Source: Chelydra serpentina (Eukaryota > Chordata > Testudines > Chelydridae). Taken from it: a stretch of 64,000 nt of DNA. Of this stretch, positions 9,190 to 20,029 are shown one piece after another. Made by a program: the position numbers and the translations under genes. Numbering within the stretch: position 1 is the stretch's first letter; every line of letters starts with the position of its first letter. Location: positions 124,001 through 188,000 of the forward strand of contig JBAIAC010000271.1 of assembly GCA_037349315.1 (NCBI GenBank), written 5' to 3'. A model generated the notes under the pieces. It worked only from the letters and a program-made list of their open reading frames with translations, made no database searches and had not been told where the DNA came from.

Positions 9190-10160
9190 ACCTGGAAATG
9201 TGTGAGCTACAGAATTTGAGCAGTAATCCTGGCTCCCCACATGAGGAGGGATTTGGGAGTTTTGTTTTCGTGGGCTATATCAGAAAATGATTATTTCATT
9301 TAGCAAAGATAATTGAAGCAGATATTTATGAAGTCAGTGGGAGGTGAACTATCTCCAATTCAACAGGTTAATCATTAATATTTGGAGCACTTACTAGCCA
9401 GGCTGTATTAGGAGGAGAACATCACCAGAGGGACATTTCAATTCTTTTATTTAACTAAAACAACAATGTTAAGTATTCTGGATTTTTTTCTTCAACAGCA
9501 AACATAATAGTTTAACAAAAAAGCATATGTCCCTCGCTTCTCACATTTATCTCCAGACTTCTTCTCCTTGTCCAGATCTATTCTGCCCCCAACAATCTTC
9601 TATTCCTTGAACTTTTTGAAACTTTTCACTTTTAAAGAGAGGTAAGGGATTGACTCCGTGTACACAAATTTGCAGAGGGAAAATAGAGTTGAGATCTGTT
9701 ATTTCCGACCTCTATAAATTATTTATTTATTTGTTTGTTTATTTAAAAAAACACTTTTGCTGTTAACAAGCATGTTACCTCTGGAGACACAAATCCACAG
9801 TTTGAGAACTTCAAAACTAAGAATCTCTGATGGTATCATCTACACTGAGCACTGAGTCCCTTTGGGTAGATAGAAAGATTAACCTATATAATCTATACAA
9901 AAGCCTGCGGAAACCCATGAGATTGGGTCCCTAATCCATGAACTATTAGAACTCATTTACAAAACTTTTCTTAAACATTACATGAATATACTGTCTCATA
10001 CTATACAATTAGAATGTATAATCCCTATTCCATGATGAGATATAACGTATCTTAATTAAAATAATCTTAGATAGGTTTTTTTCCTCAAGAAACCAATTTA
10101 AATTTTAAAAAATCAGGTTTTTTTATTTTTTAAAAAAAGTCATTGATTTTTATCCTCGCT
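9190..10160. other. AT-rich non-coding stretch
   Basis: A markedly AT-rich kilobase in an otherwise GC-rich window, with simple ATTT/TTTA runs near 9720-9750 and A/T tracts near 10080-10140. No open frame of note, tRNA or named repeat was recognised. It is probably an old transposon relic. Confidence 0.5.
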
Positions 10161-10249
10161 GACAGCGGGGCATGGTGCGTGGTGTGGGGGAAGGGTTGGT
10201 TCCCAGCTGGAGCGAGGCAGGGGCCAGGGACAAGAGCAGAGCTGGAGCG

Positions 10250-10312
10250 AGGCAAAGTGCAGGAGGTCGGACTAGATGGTCACGCTGGTCCCTTCTGACC
10301 TTAAAGGCTCTA
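10250..10312 (+). mobile_element. CR1 LINE 3'-end fragment
   Basis: The sequence AGGAGGTCGGACTAGATGG, followed by CTGGTCCCTTCTGACCTT, matches the characteristic 3' tail of CR1 LINEs of birds and turtles. Only the tail is present, consistent with 5' truncation. Confidence 0.8.
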
Positions 10313-10502
10313 AAAGGAAAACAAAAAACAAAAAACCCAAACATTGTAATAGGAGGGTGACTCCAACAGCTCACTGGACAGTCCCGCCCCTTTCTTCCTC
10401 CACTGGGTGTTTAATGACCTGCTGGGAGTTGGGACATTAATTGTCTCATTCCATTGATAAACTGATACCCTGTGACTGAAATTAAACCAATTCCCAGGCA
10501 GG

Positions 10503-10506
10503 AAAA
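10503..10506 (-). terminator. Pol III T4 terminator of tRNA-Gly
   Basis: AAAA on the plus strand (TTTT transcribed) lies 12 nt beyond the 3' end of the tRNA-Gly at 10518. Confidence 0.65.
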
Positions 10507-10517
10507 CCTCACACCCC

Positions 10518-10589
10518 TGCATTGGCTGGGAATCGAACCCAGGTCAACTGCTTGGAGGGCAGCTCTGCTCACCACTACACCACCAATGC
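10518..10589 (-). tRNA. tRNA-Gly (anticodon TCC)
   Basis: An intact 72-nt tRNA on the minus strand. The acceptor GCATTGG/CCAATGC is fully paired, the loop CCTCCAA holds anticodon TCC at 10554-10556, and the B-box is GGTTCGATTCC. It differs from standard vertebrate tRNA-Gly(TCC) mainly by compensated A-T for G-C pairs in acceptor and T-stem. A T4 terminator follows. It is a single copy in this window. Confidence 0.95.
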
Positions 10590-11267
10590 ACCTGGCAAAA
10601 GAGCCTCTCCTGTGTGCCACTGATGCTTGACAAATGACTCACCCCCACAGCGCTCAGGAGCTGGCTGGAGAGGCTGGAGGCAGCCTGTCAGCTGTGAGCA
10701 GAGACAGGTCCCCAGAGTGACTGACAGGTGGGGACCTGGGCTCCACATCCCAGCCTGAGGTGGCTCCAGCCCCATCTCTGCCCTCAGAGAAGGGAAATGA
10801 AAATCAGTGACCCTAATGGCAAACGTGACCCCCGAAGGAAGGAGACAGCTCCTTTGAACACACAGTTTGGGTTGTTCCTGCTACGCACTGAGGGTTTGTT
10901 GCTGCTGCTGATTCCAGTCCTTGGGCTCTGCCCGGACAAGGAACGATTCAGGCTGTCACTCAAGGGAAGAAGGGAGATGATTTTTTTGACGGCTGCCTCG
11001 TCTTAAGGGTGTTTGTCGGTCACCTTCTAATCTAGTGGGTGCTGGGTAGACGCAGGCAGCCCCCGCTCCTGGGTCTCTCCTGAGGAAATAAAGTTTGTGC
11101 ACTAAACCCCAAAGCTTTTCACTGAACGAAGGGAAAGGAAATGGCCACAAGATGGCGCCAGGACATAAGGCAGGTCACACAACCCCATTCTTAGGGGGAG
11201 CCATTGATTTGTATCAAGGTCCAGAATTGTTGGTCAAGATCTAGTCAATGTGGTTTATCCAGTGTGG
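10590..11267. other. Spacer, no gene seen
   Basis: Mixed composition with no recognised gene, tRNA or repeat family. Confidence 0.5.
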
Positions 11268-11354
11268 GGTCCAGTGGCACAAAGGGTTAATGCGCAGTAC
11301 TTATAGGGCAGTGATGCATGGAGTGATTGTGAGTTCCAGCCTCCTCTGGAGCAC
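11268..11354 (+). pseudogene. tRNA-Ile(TAT)-like pseudogene with intron remnant
   Basis: The 5' half (GGTCCAGTGGCACAAAGGG ... GCAGTACTTATA) matches the intron-bearing tRNA-Ile(TAT) at 5235. The intron is shortened and the 3' exon is altered: the anticodon-stem partner reads TGGAG and the T-stem partner CTCCT instead of CTCAC. The 3' end CTCTGGAGCA is still recognisable. It is a decayed copy. Confidence 0.8.
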
Positions 11355-12600
11355 TGGTTTTGGGAGATCTGACAGCAGCCTTCAGTGGAGTGAAAGGAGA
11401 AACCCCCAGCGCTGCACTGAGCTCCAGGCTGGTTCATCGGGCGTGGGGGGGAATTGACTTCTCAGCTGCTGAGCAGGGAGCCAGGGCACTTCTCTGGGAA
11501 TGAGGGTTCCCAGCCTGACCCAGCTGCTTCATTGCCCCCTGGGGCCCTGCCGGCTGAGACTGTCCCTGAGGCCAGGCAGCGGCTCAGTGAGCTTTCCTGG
11601 GGTCGCTGGCAGGGCAGGAATATCCCACGCTAAGGGCCTGAGTTCAGCCATGGGGAAAGGCAGCAGCTTTGCTCCCCCCTTCTAAACAGAGCTCCCAGGC
11701 CGTGGTTCTCAGCCAGGGGTCCAGAGCCCCAGCGGGGGGGGGGGGGGCGCAGCGAGCAGGTTTCAGGGGGGGATTTGCCAAAATAAACCAGCCAGCAGGG
11801 CCGGCGTTAGACAGTCGTTGTGGCACGGGTGGGCTGTGGAGTTTTTATACCATGTGGGGCGGGGGCCACAGAAAGAACAAGGCTGGGAACCCGGCTCCAG
11901 GGGATCCCGGGGAATAAAGACTCCGTCCCACTCGGTGCTGCCAACGCTCCTGATTTTGCCTTGAGTCTGATGAGAATTGTTGTTTTCCTTAAAGCCCCAG
12001 CTCCTGGAGTCAGGTGGAGACGTGATGATTTCAGCCTTCGCTCTTAAAGACACAGGACGTTTCTAGCCCTTGTGGCTGTGGAGAAAGATTCACAATGTCT
12101 CCCCCGTGTGCCCTAAAGGCTAATCAAGCGGAAGGCAAATAAAAAGATCCCAAATCTATTAATTTTACATAATCTCATGATTTCAAAGCCCATCTCGCGA
12201 TTTTCAGTGAGGCTGGCTCAGGGTTTTGAACGTTTGGGGTTGGCCGTTCTGCAGCCTGAGAGCCGGGCACCCTCCTTCCCATCCAGCGCCCCCAGACTGT
12301 CCTAAAACATTAACTCTTTCCTCTCCGTCACGCCGCTGTAACGCAGCTGGGAATCCCCATTCCTAGATGGGCTTTTCCACACACAGTGAATCCCCCACAG
12401 GGCTGAGTCCCCACAGGGCTGTTCCGGGGGCTCCAGTCCCCCAGCCCAGGACAGACGGGGCAGTAACCTCACATCACCCCTCTGTGACTCCCAGGGGCCC
12501 TGCAGGGACAGCAGCTCCATGCTGGGCTCTAGGCCCCCTCAAAGCACCTGGGGGGAGGGGGAGGTTCAACTCCCATGTCAGGGGGCTCCTGCTGCCAGGA
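11355..12600. other. Spacer, no gene seen
   Basis: GC-rich sequence with a G-run near 11733. The stretch 11940-12240 contains 'ctcatgatttcaaagccc'-type sequence typical of old interspersed repeats, but I cannot name the family. Short open frames look like chance. Confidence 0.45.
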
Positions 12601-12604
12601 GGTG

Positions 12605-12905
12605 ACCAGCTTCTCACAGCCCCTCCCCCTCACACTGACACCCCCATGGACCCTCCCCCTTACAGCCCCTCCCCCTCACACTGACTCCCCCATGGACCCT
12701 CCCCCTCACAGCCCCTCCCCCTCACACTGACTCCCCCATGCACCCTCCCCCTCAGAGCCCCTCCCCCTCACACTGACACCCCCATGGACCCTCCTCCTCA
12801 CAGCCCCTCCCCCTCACACTGACTCCCCCATGGACCCTCCCCCTCACAGCCCCTCCCCTTCACACTGACACCCCCATGGACCCTCCCCCTCACAGCCCCT
12901 CCTGT
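12605..12905. repeat. 46-bp C-rich minisatellite, left IR1 arm
   Basis: About six imperfect units with the pattern 'cagcccctccccctcacactgac...ccccatggaccctcccc'. The same repeat, on the other strand and with about ten units, is at 34890-35385 in the opposite arm of inverted duplication IR1. Confidence 0.9.
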
Positions 12906-13428
12906 CACACACGCAGGGACTTGTTGGCTGGGGCCTGACATTACAAACCCAGGGGGGAGGTTTCTGATGATTTACTCCCTGAGCCCCTCCCCCTCTCACC
13001 GCTCCCCTGAGTGCAGAGGGGCTGGGCTCAGGCAGCCAGTTTCACCCAGGGATTTCCCAGCCCAGGCCCCCGAGTCTCCTCTGCCCGTATCTACCAGTGA
13101 CACTGCGCGTGGGCGGCGGCTACAAGGGGGTCGGGGAGGCTGAACCTCCCCAAACAGGGCAAGAAATGCTGGTGGGACGCACCCCCCTTGGAGGGGGGCT
13201 GGGCCGCTGTCTTGGGACAGACCCTCCCGAGGAGTGGGGGAGCCACCGGCACTCAGACCTCACGCACAGGCCTGGCTCTCGCCTTCAGCCCAGGCAGCCA
13301 GAGGGGCCGGGGAGCTCCCTGGCAGTCCCACACCTCAGCCACCTCCTGCCTCATGGCCTCGGCTCCTGGCGCTCTGCTGGTCGCCCCCTCGCTTGGAGGC
13401 CCAGAGCAAAAAGAAACAAGCACCTGCC

Positions 13429-13500
13429 TAGCAGAGGATGGTTTTGATCCATCGACCTCTGGGTTATGGGCCTATCACGCTGCCGCTGCGCCACTCTGCT
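13429..13500 (-). pseudogene. Initiator tRNA-Met (CAT)-like, altered anticodon stem
   Basis: A 72-nt initiator body (starts AGCAGAGTGGCGCAGCGG) that keeps CCCATAA. The 5' side of the anticodon stem reads ATAGG instead of CTGGG, giving two mismatches against CCCAG, and the T-loop is ATCAAAA. The stacked G-C pairs typical of initiators are partly lost. A downstream T5 run is kept. The paralogue in the other IR1 arm (34319) took a different path, to anticodon CGT. Confidence 0.8.
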
Positions 13501-13702
13501 GGGTCTCTGCCTCTAGTATCCAGCACCCAGCCTCCAGCATCCACACTAGCGCCTTGCGAGCGCTGGCGCTGGCCAGCAGAGATCTCAGCCACAATGCCCC
13601 AGATGGGCAAACGCTGTGGGCTCCTGAACCCTCTACCCCCCTATGGATCTGGGCTTTTGTTCTTCCCTTGCTCTTTCTCAGCAAGGAGAAGGAAAGAAGC
13701 TC

Positions 13703-13792
13703 TCCTTCAAGCTGGAGTCACAAGGGCGAGGTAAGGATGACTTCCTGGGAGCCGGCTCCAGTTCTTTGCTCTACCAGCCGACCCACCGAAGA
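13703..13792 (-). pseudogene. Intron-containing tRNA-Tyr-like copy, anticodon GGA
   Basis: The 90-nt layout is that of tRNA-Tyr: a 37-nt 5' exon (D-arm GGTCGGCTGGTAGAGC), a 17-nt intron, and a 36-nt 3' exon ending GCTTGAAGGA. The anticodon position reads CTGGAG instead of CTGTAG, so GTA has become GGA. The T-loop lacks TTC, the B-box is lost, and the anticodon stem is mispaired. Related copies at 18612, 20712 and 26243 have the same length and the same anticodon change. Confidence 0.75.
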
Positions 13793-13893
13793 GCTGCCAC
13801 CACTTTCTCCAGGGTCGCCCAGCGGTGTGAGCCAGGGCGAGTGCCGGCCAAGCGGATGGAGTTTGAAGGGAAGGGGCAGAGTCTTGAAGGAGA

Positions 13894-13966
13894 GTTTCTG
13901 TAGTGTAGTGGTTATCACGTTTGCCTAACACGCAAAAAGCTCCTGGTTCAAAACCAGACAGAAACA
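13894..13966 (+). tRNA. tRNA-Val (anticodon AAC)
   Basis: A 73-nt tRNA with perfect acceptor GTTTCTG/CAGAAAC, anticodon AAC at 13927-13929 and anticodon stem TTTGC/GCAAA. The T-loop TTCAAAA follows a T-stem with one mismatch at its outer pair. A T4 terminator lies at 13978-13981. Its IR1 partner is at 33848. Confidence 0.9.
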
Positions 13967-13977
13967 TGCTGGCTTCC

Positions 13978-13981
13978 TTTT
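13978..13981 (+). terminator. Pol III T4 terminator of tRNA-Val
   Basis: TTTT begins 12 nt after the 3' end of the tRNA-Val at 13966. Confidence 0.65.
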
Positions 13982-14746
13982 CCCTAGCTGTTCAGCAAGA
14001 CACTCCTCCATCTGCCACTGGCCTGTCCTTGGGATAACCCCAACCCCTGCAGGACAGAGGGTGGGGAAATGACCTGAGGAAGCACCTTGGCATCAGCCAG
14101 GGGAAGCTGGAGGATCTCAGCCAGTCACCTCTTGGAGCCTTGTGGCTTGGCCTCCTCTGCCCTTGGAGGTTGGCCTACAGAGCCCAGCTCTTCCCACTTG
14201 CCAAAGGAGGAAGTGAGGGGGGAATGGGGCAAAAGAGGAAGGTCGTGCTGAGGAAGGCAGGGCAGAAGCTAAGCGGCTCAGTGGGGTTAGTCGAGCGCCA
14301 CCGTTCGTTCTGCCAAGGCCTGGGGAGGTGCGTTTGGCTGCTGGGAGGTAGAATCCTGTGCCTGCCCCTCGGCTTCCCAGGGGTGGCTGCTTGCAGCCCA
14401 GGAGAAGCAGCGGGGTTCTGGGTGGGAGGAAAAGTAGCAATGGGGAGTCCCAGTGGGCTCCTTTCTGGCAAGATGTTTTTCTGTGTCAGGCTTGGGAGTT
14501 GCCTGCGAGCCGTGGGTGGACTTGTTCCCGTGGGAACCGCTGCTCCTGTCTCCCCGACCTGGGGGCGCCAGTGACAACTTGGGAGGGGGCAGGTGCTGGC
14601 TTGAGTGACGGGGATCCAGGCAGCCCCAGCCTGCTCCTCCGGGGCCAAGGCCACTGCTAGTCTCCTGCCTTGTGACATCAGGATTTCAATCTCCCCAGCA
14701 TGAGCTGTGGCACGTGTATTAACCCTTCTTGGGGGGCCTGGTCGCT

Positions 14747-14819
14747 GCCCAAGTAGCTCAGTGGGGCGTGGATGAGATTGAAGATCTGAAGGTTTCTGGC
14801 TGGATGCCAGGCCCTAGCT
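14747..14819 (+). pseudogene. tRNA-Phe(GAA)-like pseudogene
   Basis: CCCAAGTAGCTCAGTGGGG and the loop TTGAAGATC are Phe-like. The D-arm is disrupted, the T-loop reads CTGGATG, and the 3' acceptor strand does not pair. Its inverted partner is at 33104-33175. Confidence 0.65.
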
Positions 14820-15996
14820 CACCCCTTCCCCCTGGGCCTGTCGTGCTGGGCTTTCTCCTGGGTGTGCAGCTGGGCCCTGAACTCACGAGTTTCCCTCGTT
14901 TCAGAGGCAACACGTGCAGAGGGCGGGATGTGGGGCCATGTGCCCCACCTGGGTTAGCATCCCTGCTACAGCATGGGGTGCTGCCAGGCTCCCTCCCTGC
15001 ACAGCAGCGGCTGGAGGGGGGAGTGGAGCGGGGCTGCCTTTGCTGCTTCCTCTCCCGGCATTGTTCACTCCTGGGAGGGGCTGTTGATGGTAAGGGGGTG
15101 GGGCTGAACCTTGAAATTGTGCCCCCCCCACCCCAAGTCTCTCAGCAGAGACCAGTCGTCTGCGCCTGGTTTCCAGCTCCTCAGCCGGTGGATAATGTGC
15201 TATTCTGCCCCCGAGTGGCAGGCCCTGACTTTCTGTCTCAGGAAGGGGAGGGAAAAGGAATCTCTTTTCAAACCCCCAGTCCCATCGCTGACCGAGGGGT
15301 GACTTTCTAAGCTCCCGCTACAGTGGAGGATTTAGCGTTTGTGGAGCTCTGTGCACATAAATTTCATACAACATTCCCCATTCATCCCAGCCCTGGTATG
15401 TCTCCAGTCGCCGCTGTCCCCTGACAGCAACAAAGGAAGTTTCCCACCATCCAGGAGACCCCAGCCTGGCACTAAAGTCAGCTTCAGGCTTCTCCCCTCT
15501 CCCTTCTTGGAAGCCAGTTCATGTTTGTACCATGAGTTACAGGAGCCCAACCTCCCCTCCCCCTCCTCCTCCCCGTCCCCACCCTCCCGAGTCTGGATCA
15601 ATGTCACAAGGTCCCAGTCTCGCCATGGAAAACAATATGTGAAATCCCAGATGAGTGGAGTTAAATCGGTTCTCAGCCTGAGTCCTTTGCTCTTAATCCT
15701 GAGGATATTGTCCCACTATGGGGCCATTTCCCGCCTCTCTTTCAGACAGAAGCACCATTTTCTTTGCACAGACCCAGGAACAGCGAGATCTGTCTCTGCC
15801 CTTTGTGCAAAGCTGAAATCCCCCAGTGTGCTGGAATTTAAGTGATGGAAGCATCACACCCTGCCCGGGTGGGGGCTGAGGCTGGTGCTCAAGTCACAGC
15901 AGCTACCAGGCAAAAGACAGGCTCCCACGTCACTGGAGAGAGCAAGACAAAGCCTTGGAACACCCAGGAGTGTTAGGTGGCAGAAGAGCTGCCCCA
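14820..15996. other. IR1 arm spacer, no gene seen
   Basis: This is non-coding sequence mirrored at about 31970-33100 in the other arm. The segment 15720-15850 also resembles 60243-60340. Open frames here are not preserved between the arms, which argues against coding function. Confidence 0.55.
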
Positions 15997-16067
15997 AGGT
16001 CCCACCGAGACTTGAACTGGGATTGCAGGATTCAGAGCCCTGAGTGCTGCCCTTACACCAAGGGACT
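15997..16067 (-). pseudogene. tRNA-Gln(CTG)-like copy, IR1 left arm
   Basis: A 71-nt Gln body with anticodon CTG at 16033-16035. The first acceptor base is A opposite C, and one T-stem pair is mismatched (CCCAG/CTCGG). The D-loop is one base shorter than the usual Gln form, as in all Gln copies here. The other arm's copy at 31899 has anticodon TTG, so the wobble base differs between arms. Confidence 0.7.
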
Positions 16068-16365
16068 AGTGGAGAATATGCTGCATCCTTTTGACTTCCA
16101 GTGTAGAAGAGCCTGGGCGGAGACTAATTTGCCTTCCTTGCTCAAGGCCTCTCTGGCCAGCCCTGTATTTGCTCAACAAGTCGGCACGCAGCGGTTTGCT
16201 GTAGACCCAGAAAGCTTTCTGCCTTCAGACTGTGAGGAAGTCCCAGGGAGTAAACGGCCCTTCCTAGGAAAGCCCAAGTCCTGAAAAAAAACGAGTAACA
16301 TCAAGGAGGGGACTGAAGAGCTGACTCCCTCAGGGGACACCGCAGGGGGAAATGATTTTTCCCCA

Positions 16366-16438
16366 CACTTAACCAGGGACTTGAACCCTGGACCCTCAGA
16401 TTAACAGACTGACGCTCGACCAACTGAGCTCGCCAGGC
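16366..16438 (-). tRNA. tRNA-Lys body with Asn anticodon (GTT)
   Basis: The 73-nt sequence follows the tRNA-Lys pattern (GCCTGGCGAGCTCAGTTGG ... GGTTCAAGTCCCTGG), but the loop reads CTGTTAA, giving anticodon GTT at 16403-16405. The uppermost anticodon-stem pair is T-T and one acceptor pair is mismatched. The discriminator is G, which both LysRS and AsnRS accept. The same change occurs in the inverted partner at 31505, so it predates the duplication. Function is uncertain. Confidence 0.6.
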
Positions 16439-16529
16439 TCACATACGGAAAGAGTAAGTTTGGTGCAGAAGAGAAGCTCACCAAGCATAGGCGTGCACAG
16501 CACATTTCACTAGGGTGTGCACCCAGGGA

Positions 16530-17110
16530 GGCCTGCCCGAGCCCCACCCCCATCCACTCCCTCACACATCCAGCCCCCCCAAAAAACCCCAACCCCCCGT
16601 GTTCCTTGTCCCCTGACAGCTCCCTCCTGGGACCCTGCCCCTAACTGCCCCCCAGGACCCCACCCCCTATCTAAACCTCCCTGCTCCTTGTCCCCTGACT
16701 GCCCCCTCCTGAGACCCCCCGACTGTAACTGCCTCCCTAGGACCCTACCCCCTACCTGTCCCCTGACTGCCCCAACCCCTCTCCACACCCCCGCCCCTGA
16801 CAGCCCCCCCACCGAACCCTTGACCCATCCAACCCCCCTGCTCCTTGTTCCCTGACCGCCCCCTCCAGGGACCCCCCCGCCCCCTAATCACCCCCCGGGA
16901 CCCCTCCAACTATCCTGTCCCCTGACTGCCCCGGCCCCTAGCCACACCCCCACCCCTGACAGGCCCCCTGGGACTCCCACACACTATCCAGCCCCCCCCA
17001 TTCCATGTCCCCTGACTGCCCGTCCCCTGACTGCTCCCTCTGTAGGGCTGTTTTAACCCCTCCCGGGCAGGAGCAGGTAACCACCCCGCTACACCCACCC
17101 ATGTCCCTTT
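16530..17110. repeat. C-rich imperfect repeat tract
   Basis: Irregular repetition of phrases such as 'ccccctgactgccc' and 'cagccccccc', mirrored as a G-rich tract at 30880-31440. It resembles a degenerate short-period minisatellite and explains the proline-rich open frames. No gene is supported. Confidence 0.75.
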
Positions 17111-17204
17111 TCCCATCTCTCTCTGCTCCCCACCTCCTGGCAGCTCTGTCTAGTGGCTGCTCCCACCCACACATTCAAAGTGGCAGAGGAAGTTCCCCCT
17201 CCTG

Positions 17205-17400
17205 GGGTGGGAAGGTTGCCTAGTGGTTAAGGCACAGGGTTCAGGTGTTCTGGGTTTGAGTCTCTGCTCTGCCACAGACTCCCTGCTTAGCCTTGGGAAA
17301 GTCACTTCACCTCTGTGTGCCCTAGATCCCACCTGCCAAATGGGGCCAATCCTGACCCTGCCTCCTAGGCTAAATCCATTCATGGCTGTGCGGTGGTGGG
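17205..17400 (+). mobile_element. MIR-type SINE
   Basis: TTGCCTAGTGGTTAAGGCAC, a central region containing CTGCTCTGCCACAGACT, and the phrase GGGAAAGTCACTTCACCTCTGTG are hallmarks of MIR/CORE SINEs, which are tRNA-derived and old. The mirrored copy is at 30600-30755. Confidence 0.8.
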
Positions 17401-18341
17401 GGAAATGGAGATACCAGCTCCACACAGAGCGGGGTCAGGGCTTCAGCCCTGCAGCTTCTGCCACTAGGGTGGGTGGGGCTCCCGAGCCGGGGACTTCAGC
17501 CGCACATCTTCTGCCAGGGTCCGGGGCCTCTCCTCTCTGCCCCAGGGTGGCTCCTCTTCCCCCTCCCCCCCGTAGTGCAGCTCCTGCCGGGGTCTGGGCT
17601 TCTCCTCCCCCACTCCCCCTGGCTCCTGCCGGACCCCGGCTTCTCCTCCCCCCCCCAGCTCGGCTCTTCTCCCCCGCCCCCAGTGCAGCTCCTGCCATGG
17701 TCTGGGGCTTCTCCACCTTCCCCCCTCCCCCACCCAGCATGGCTCCTGCCGGGGTCCGAGGCTTCTCCTCCCCCTAATCCCCCACTGCACCCAGCCCCAG
17801 CCTAGCTGGGCTCCCTTGGGTCACCGTCTGCCTGCTGTGGCCGGAGCGGAGCCTGGCTGGCCGGGAGCAGCCATACTCGCGGACGCCATGGCCATCAGCC
17901 CAAGAGGTGCGGGGCGGCCCTAGGTGAGCAGGGGCCGGCTGTGCTCCCGCCCGCACCTCACCCTAAGGGTGTTTTCGTGTGTGTGTGAGACTCACTCGGC
18001 CCCGGCCGGAGCAGGGAGGCAGGACGCAGCTGATCTGAGCCTGCCCGGCAAACAGCTGATCGCAGCTGCCTGCAGGCTGCCCCTAGGAGACAGCTCCCAG
18101 GGGAAGGGGGAGGAGCAGCCTTCCGAGCCGCAGATCACTAGGGTGTGCCCGGGCACACCCGCACACCCCGTGCGCACGCCTCTGTCGCCAAGAAACCGAG
18201 GGCAGGAAACAGCAGCTTTCTCCAGCACGCTTCTCAGCTCATTTCCCCACCCGCTGCCCTGCAGGGGTTGGGGTGATCCCAGTGGCCAAAAGGGGAGCAC
18301 CTCGCTGGGCAGCTAATGGAGCTGGGAAAAGTAAAACTTCA

Positions 18342-18413
18342 TCTTTCTGCCTCTTTTAAAACCAGGGCCCCTTTGCATGTCAGGCAAATGTGATAACCAG
18401 ACACTAGAGAAAC
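18342..18413 (-). pseudogene. tRNA-Val-like pseudogene, anticodon GAC
   Basis: On the minus strand the body starts GTTTCTCTAGTGTCTGGTTATCAC and has loop CTGACAT, so AAC has changed to GAC. The T-arm does not pair and the acceptor has mismatches. The partner at 29696 carries the same anticodon. Val(GAC) is not a normal eukaryotic isoacceptor. Confidence 0.7.
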
Positions 18414-18430
18414 TCTGCAACAGGGATCTG

Positions 18431-18560
18431 CCCCTCCCCTCAGAGAGCAACAGCGACACTGGGTGGCCACGTGGGGTAACACACACAGCATCTCTCTCAG
18501 AGAGCGACAGTGACACTGGGTGGCCATGTGGGGTAATGCACACAGCGTCTCTCTCAGAGT
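18431..18560 (-). repeat. 57-bp minisatellite, short array (about 2 units)
   Basis: About two units of the same 57-bp repeat, on the minus strand, directly beyond the Val(GAC)-like copy. One E-box is CACGTG and the other has decayed to CATGTG. The corresponding place in the other IR1 arm holds 11 units. Confidence 0.9.
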
Positions 18561-18611
18561 GCATAGCTCAGCTCTCATACCGGGTATTGAACTGGAGAAA
18601 GTGGTGTCAGC

Positions 18612-18701
18612 CCTTCGATGGGTCGGCTGGTAGAGCAAAGGTCTGGAGCCGGCGCTCAGGAAGTCATCTTTACCTCGCCCTTATGACTCCAGCTTGAAGG
18701 A
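18612..18701 (+). pseudogene. Intron-containing tRNA-Tyr-like copy, anticodon GGA
   Basis: A 90-nt copy with the best acceptor stem of the Tyr-like set (CCTTCGA/TTGAAGG, fully paired) and a 17-nt intron. The anticodon is GGA instead of GTA. The T-loop reads TATGACT, so the B-box is lost. Confidence 0.75.
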
Positions 18702-18883
18702 GAGCTTCTTTTCCTTCCCCTTGCTGAGAAAGAGCAAGAGAAGAAAGAAATCTCACATGGGCCCACTTGGTACACCAGCCCACGCTGCTTTTCCCTGCTG
18801 GGGAGTGTGAAATAAGGGACTCGTGGCAGGTAAAGCCACTGCTGCACTTCCAGAAAACAGCCCAGCCCTGCGCCCACAGAGCA

Positions 18884-18956
18884 GGCTAAAGCCTGGGGTT
18901 GAATTAAAGATCTCTAGATCTTCAGTCTAACGCTCTCCTGACTGAGCTACTTCAGC
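18884..18956 (-). pseudogene. tRNA-Phe(GAA)-like pseudogene
   Basis: The 5' half through CTGAAGATCTA is Phe. The T-arm is degraded (CTTTAATTCAACCCC), and the acceptor 3' strand GGCTTTAGC pairs only partly. It is paired with the Tyr-like copy at 18612 in a Phe-Tyr module that also occurs at 20501/20712 and 25990/26243. Confidence 0.7.
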
Positions 18957-19089
18957 ACCGACAGGGGACCTTTCTGGCCTGCAGCTTCTCTGTCTGGGAT
19001 GTTTTTGTCAGTCCTGGCACACAAGAAGGACGTCATTGCGAGAGGCCCATGAGGGCCAGATGAATTCTTGCCGGCCTTACTCAGCCCTG

Positions 19090-19520
19090 TGAAGTGTTAC
19101 CCTGGACTCAGCTCTCCATTGGTCTGTCTGCTTTGGGGCAGGGACCATAACACGTCCTGCTGCATTCATTATTTCAAAGGGTGGTTTAGGATTTTCAGTC
19201 TCAGACACGGTGCACAAAGCAGGACTCAATCCTCGGCGTAAACTAAATGAGCCACCCACAGATTCTGGCAGCCACAAGGAGCCATTTGGTGTGAGAGTCA
19301 GACCTGCCCCTGTCCCAGAGGGAGGGGTCTTCTAGGAGGGGACTGGAACACTGACCTATCAGCTCTTCACTCCCAAACTTTCAGTAACTCTGTTATCAGC
19401 GCCTGGGAGTGTAATTTAAACCATAAAAACAGCCACACTGGGCTAGACCAAAGGCTCATCTAGCTCTGTATCTTCTCTTCTGACAGTAGCCAATACCAGG
19501 TGCCACAAAAGCCACTTAAC
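19090..19520. repeat. Duplicated flank (copy of 3998-4225 and 6480-6622)
   Basis: Two flanking segments that are separate near 4.0 and 6.5 kb are joined here, ahead of a Thr-type copy. No gene was seen. Confidence 0.6.
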
Positions 19521-19521
19521 A

Positions 19522-19595
19522 AGGCACCACTGGGAGTTGAACCCAGGATCTCTTGATTACAAGGCCGGTGCTTTAACCAGCTATGCCATGGTGCC
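19522..19595 (-). pseudogene. tRNA-Thr(TGT)-like, broken anticodon stem
   Basis: A 74-nt Thr body with loop CTTGTAA (anticodon TGT) and good acceptor (GGCACCA/TGGTGCC) and T-arm. The anticodon stem CCGGC/TCAAG has three mismatches, so a stable fold is unlikely. Confidence 0.75.
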
Positions 19596-20029
19596 TGCCT
19601 GTCACTAATGGATGGTGTCTTCTCACACCTGACTCCCTGCCAGACCCCACCTGGGCCTTTGCTTGTGTTTGGATTCTGCAAAGCCGAGGCGCAGGGGAAG
19701 TTTTCCTGGCAAGCTTCTGTGTGTGTGAATCCTTGGCCAGGTCTGCACTACTAAGTTATTTCAGCATCATTATATTGCTCAGGCGTGTGGAAAACACACG
19801 ACGCTCCCTCGATCACCAGCTTTTGGCTGGTGCACACACAGCAATGCCACGTCTGGTGACAAAATAAACCCACCTCGACGAGAGGCCTGGAGCTTTTTGC
19901 AGCAAACTGAGAGTGACAAAGTGTCAGTGTAGATGCTGCTGGTCGTTATATCACCAGAACTGGCCTCCGCCAGTATCCCACAATGCCCGCCGGGAACTCC
20001 CTGCCCTGCGTTCCTGCTCCAGAGGCTGG

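Larger units (their letters stand above)
12615..18430 (+). repeat. Inverted duplication IR1, left arm
   Basis: This arm matches 29690-35390 in inverted orientation. The order here is minisatellite, iMet-like (-), Tyr-like (-), Val (+), Phe-like (+), Gln-like (-), Lys-body/GTT (-), MIR (+), Val(GAC)-like (-). The other arm has the mirror order, except that most of the Tyr-like copy is replaced by another sequence near 33980-34100. Boundaries were judged by eye. Confidence 0.85.

Noticed and set aside
13188..13928. 246-codon frame over the iMet cassette
   Set aside because: It runs through an initiator tRNA copy and Tyr-like sequence. The paired arm and other cassette copies do not keep the frame.
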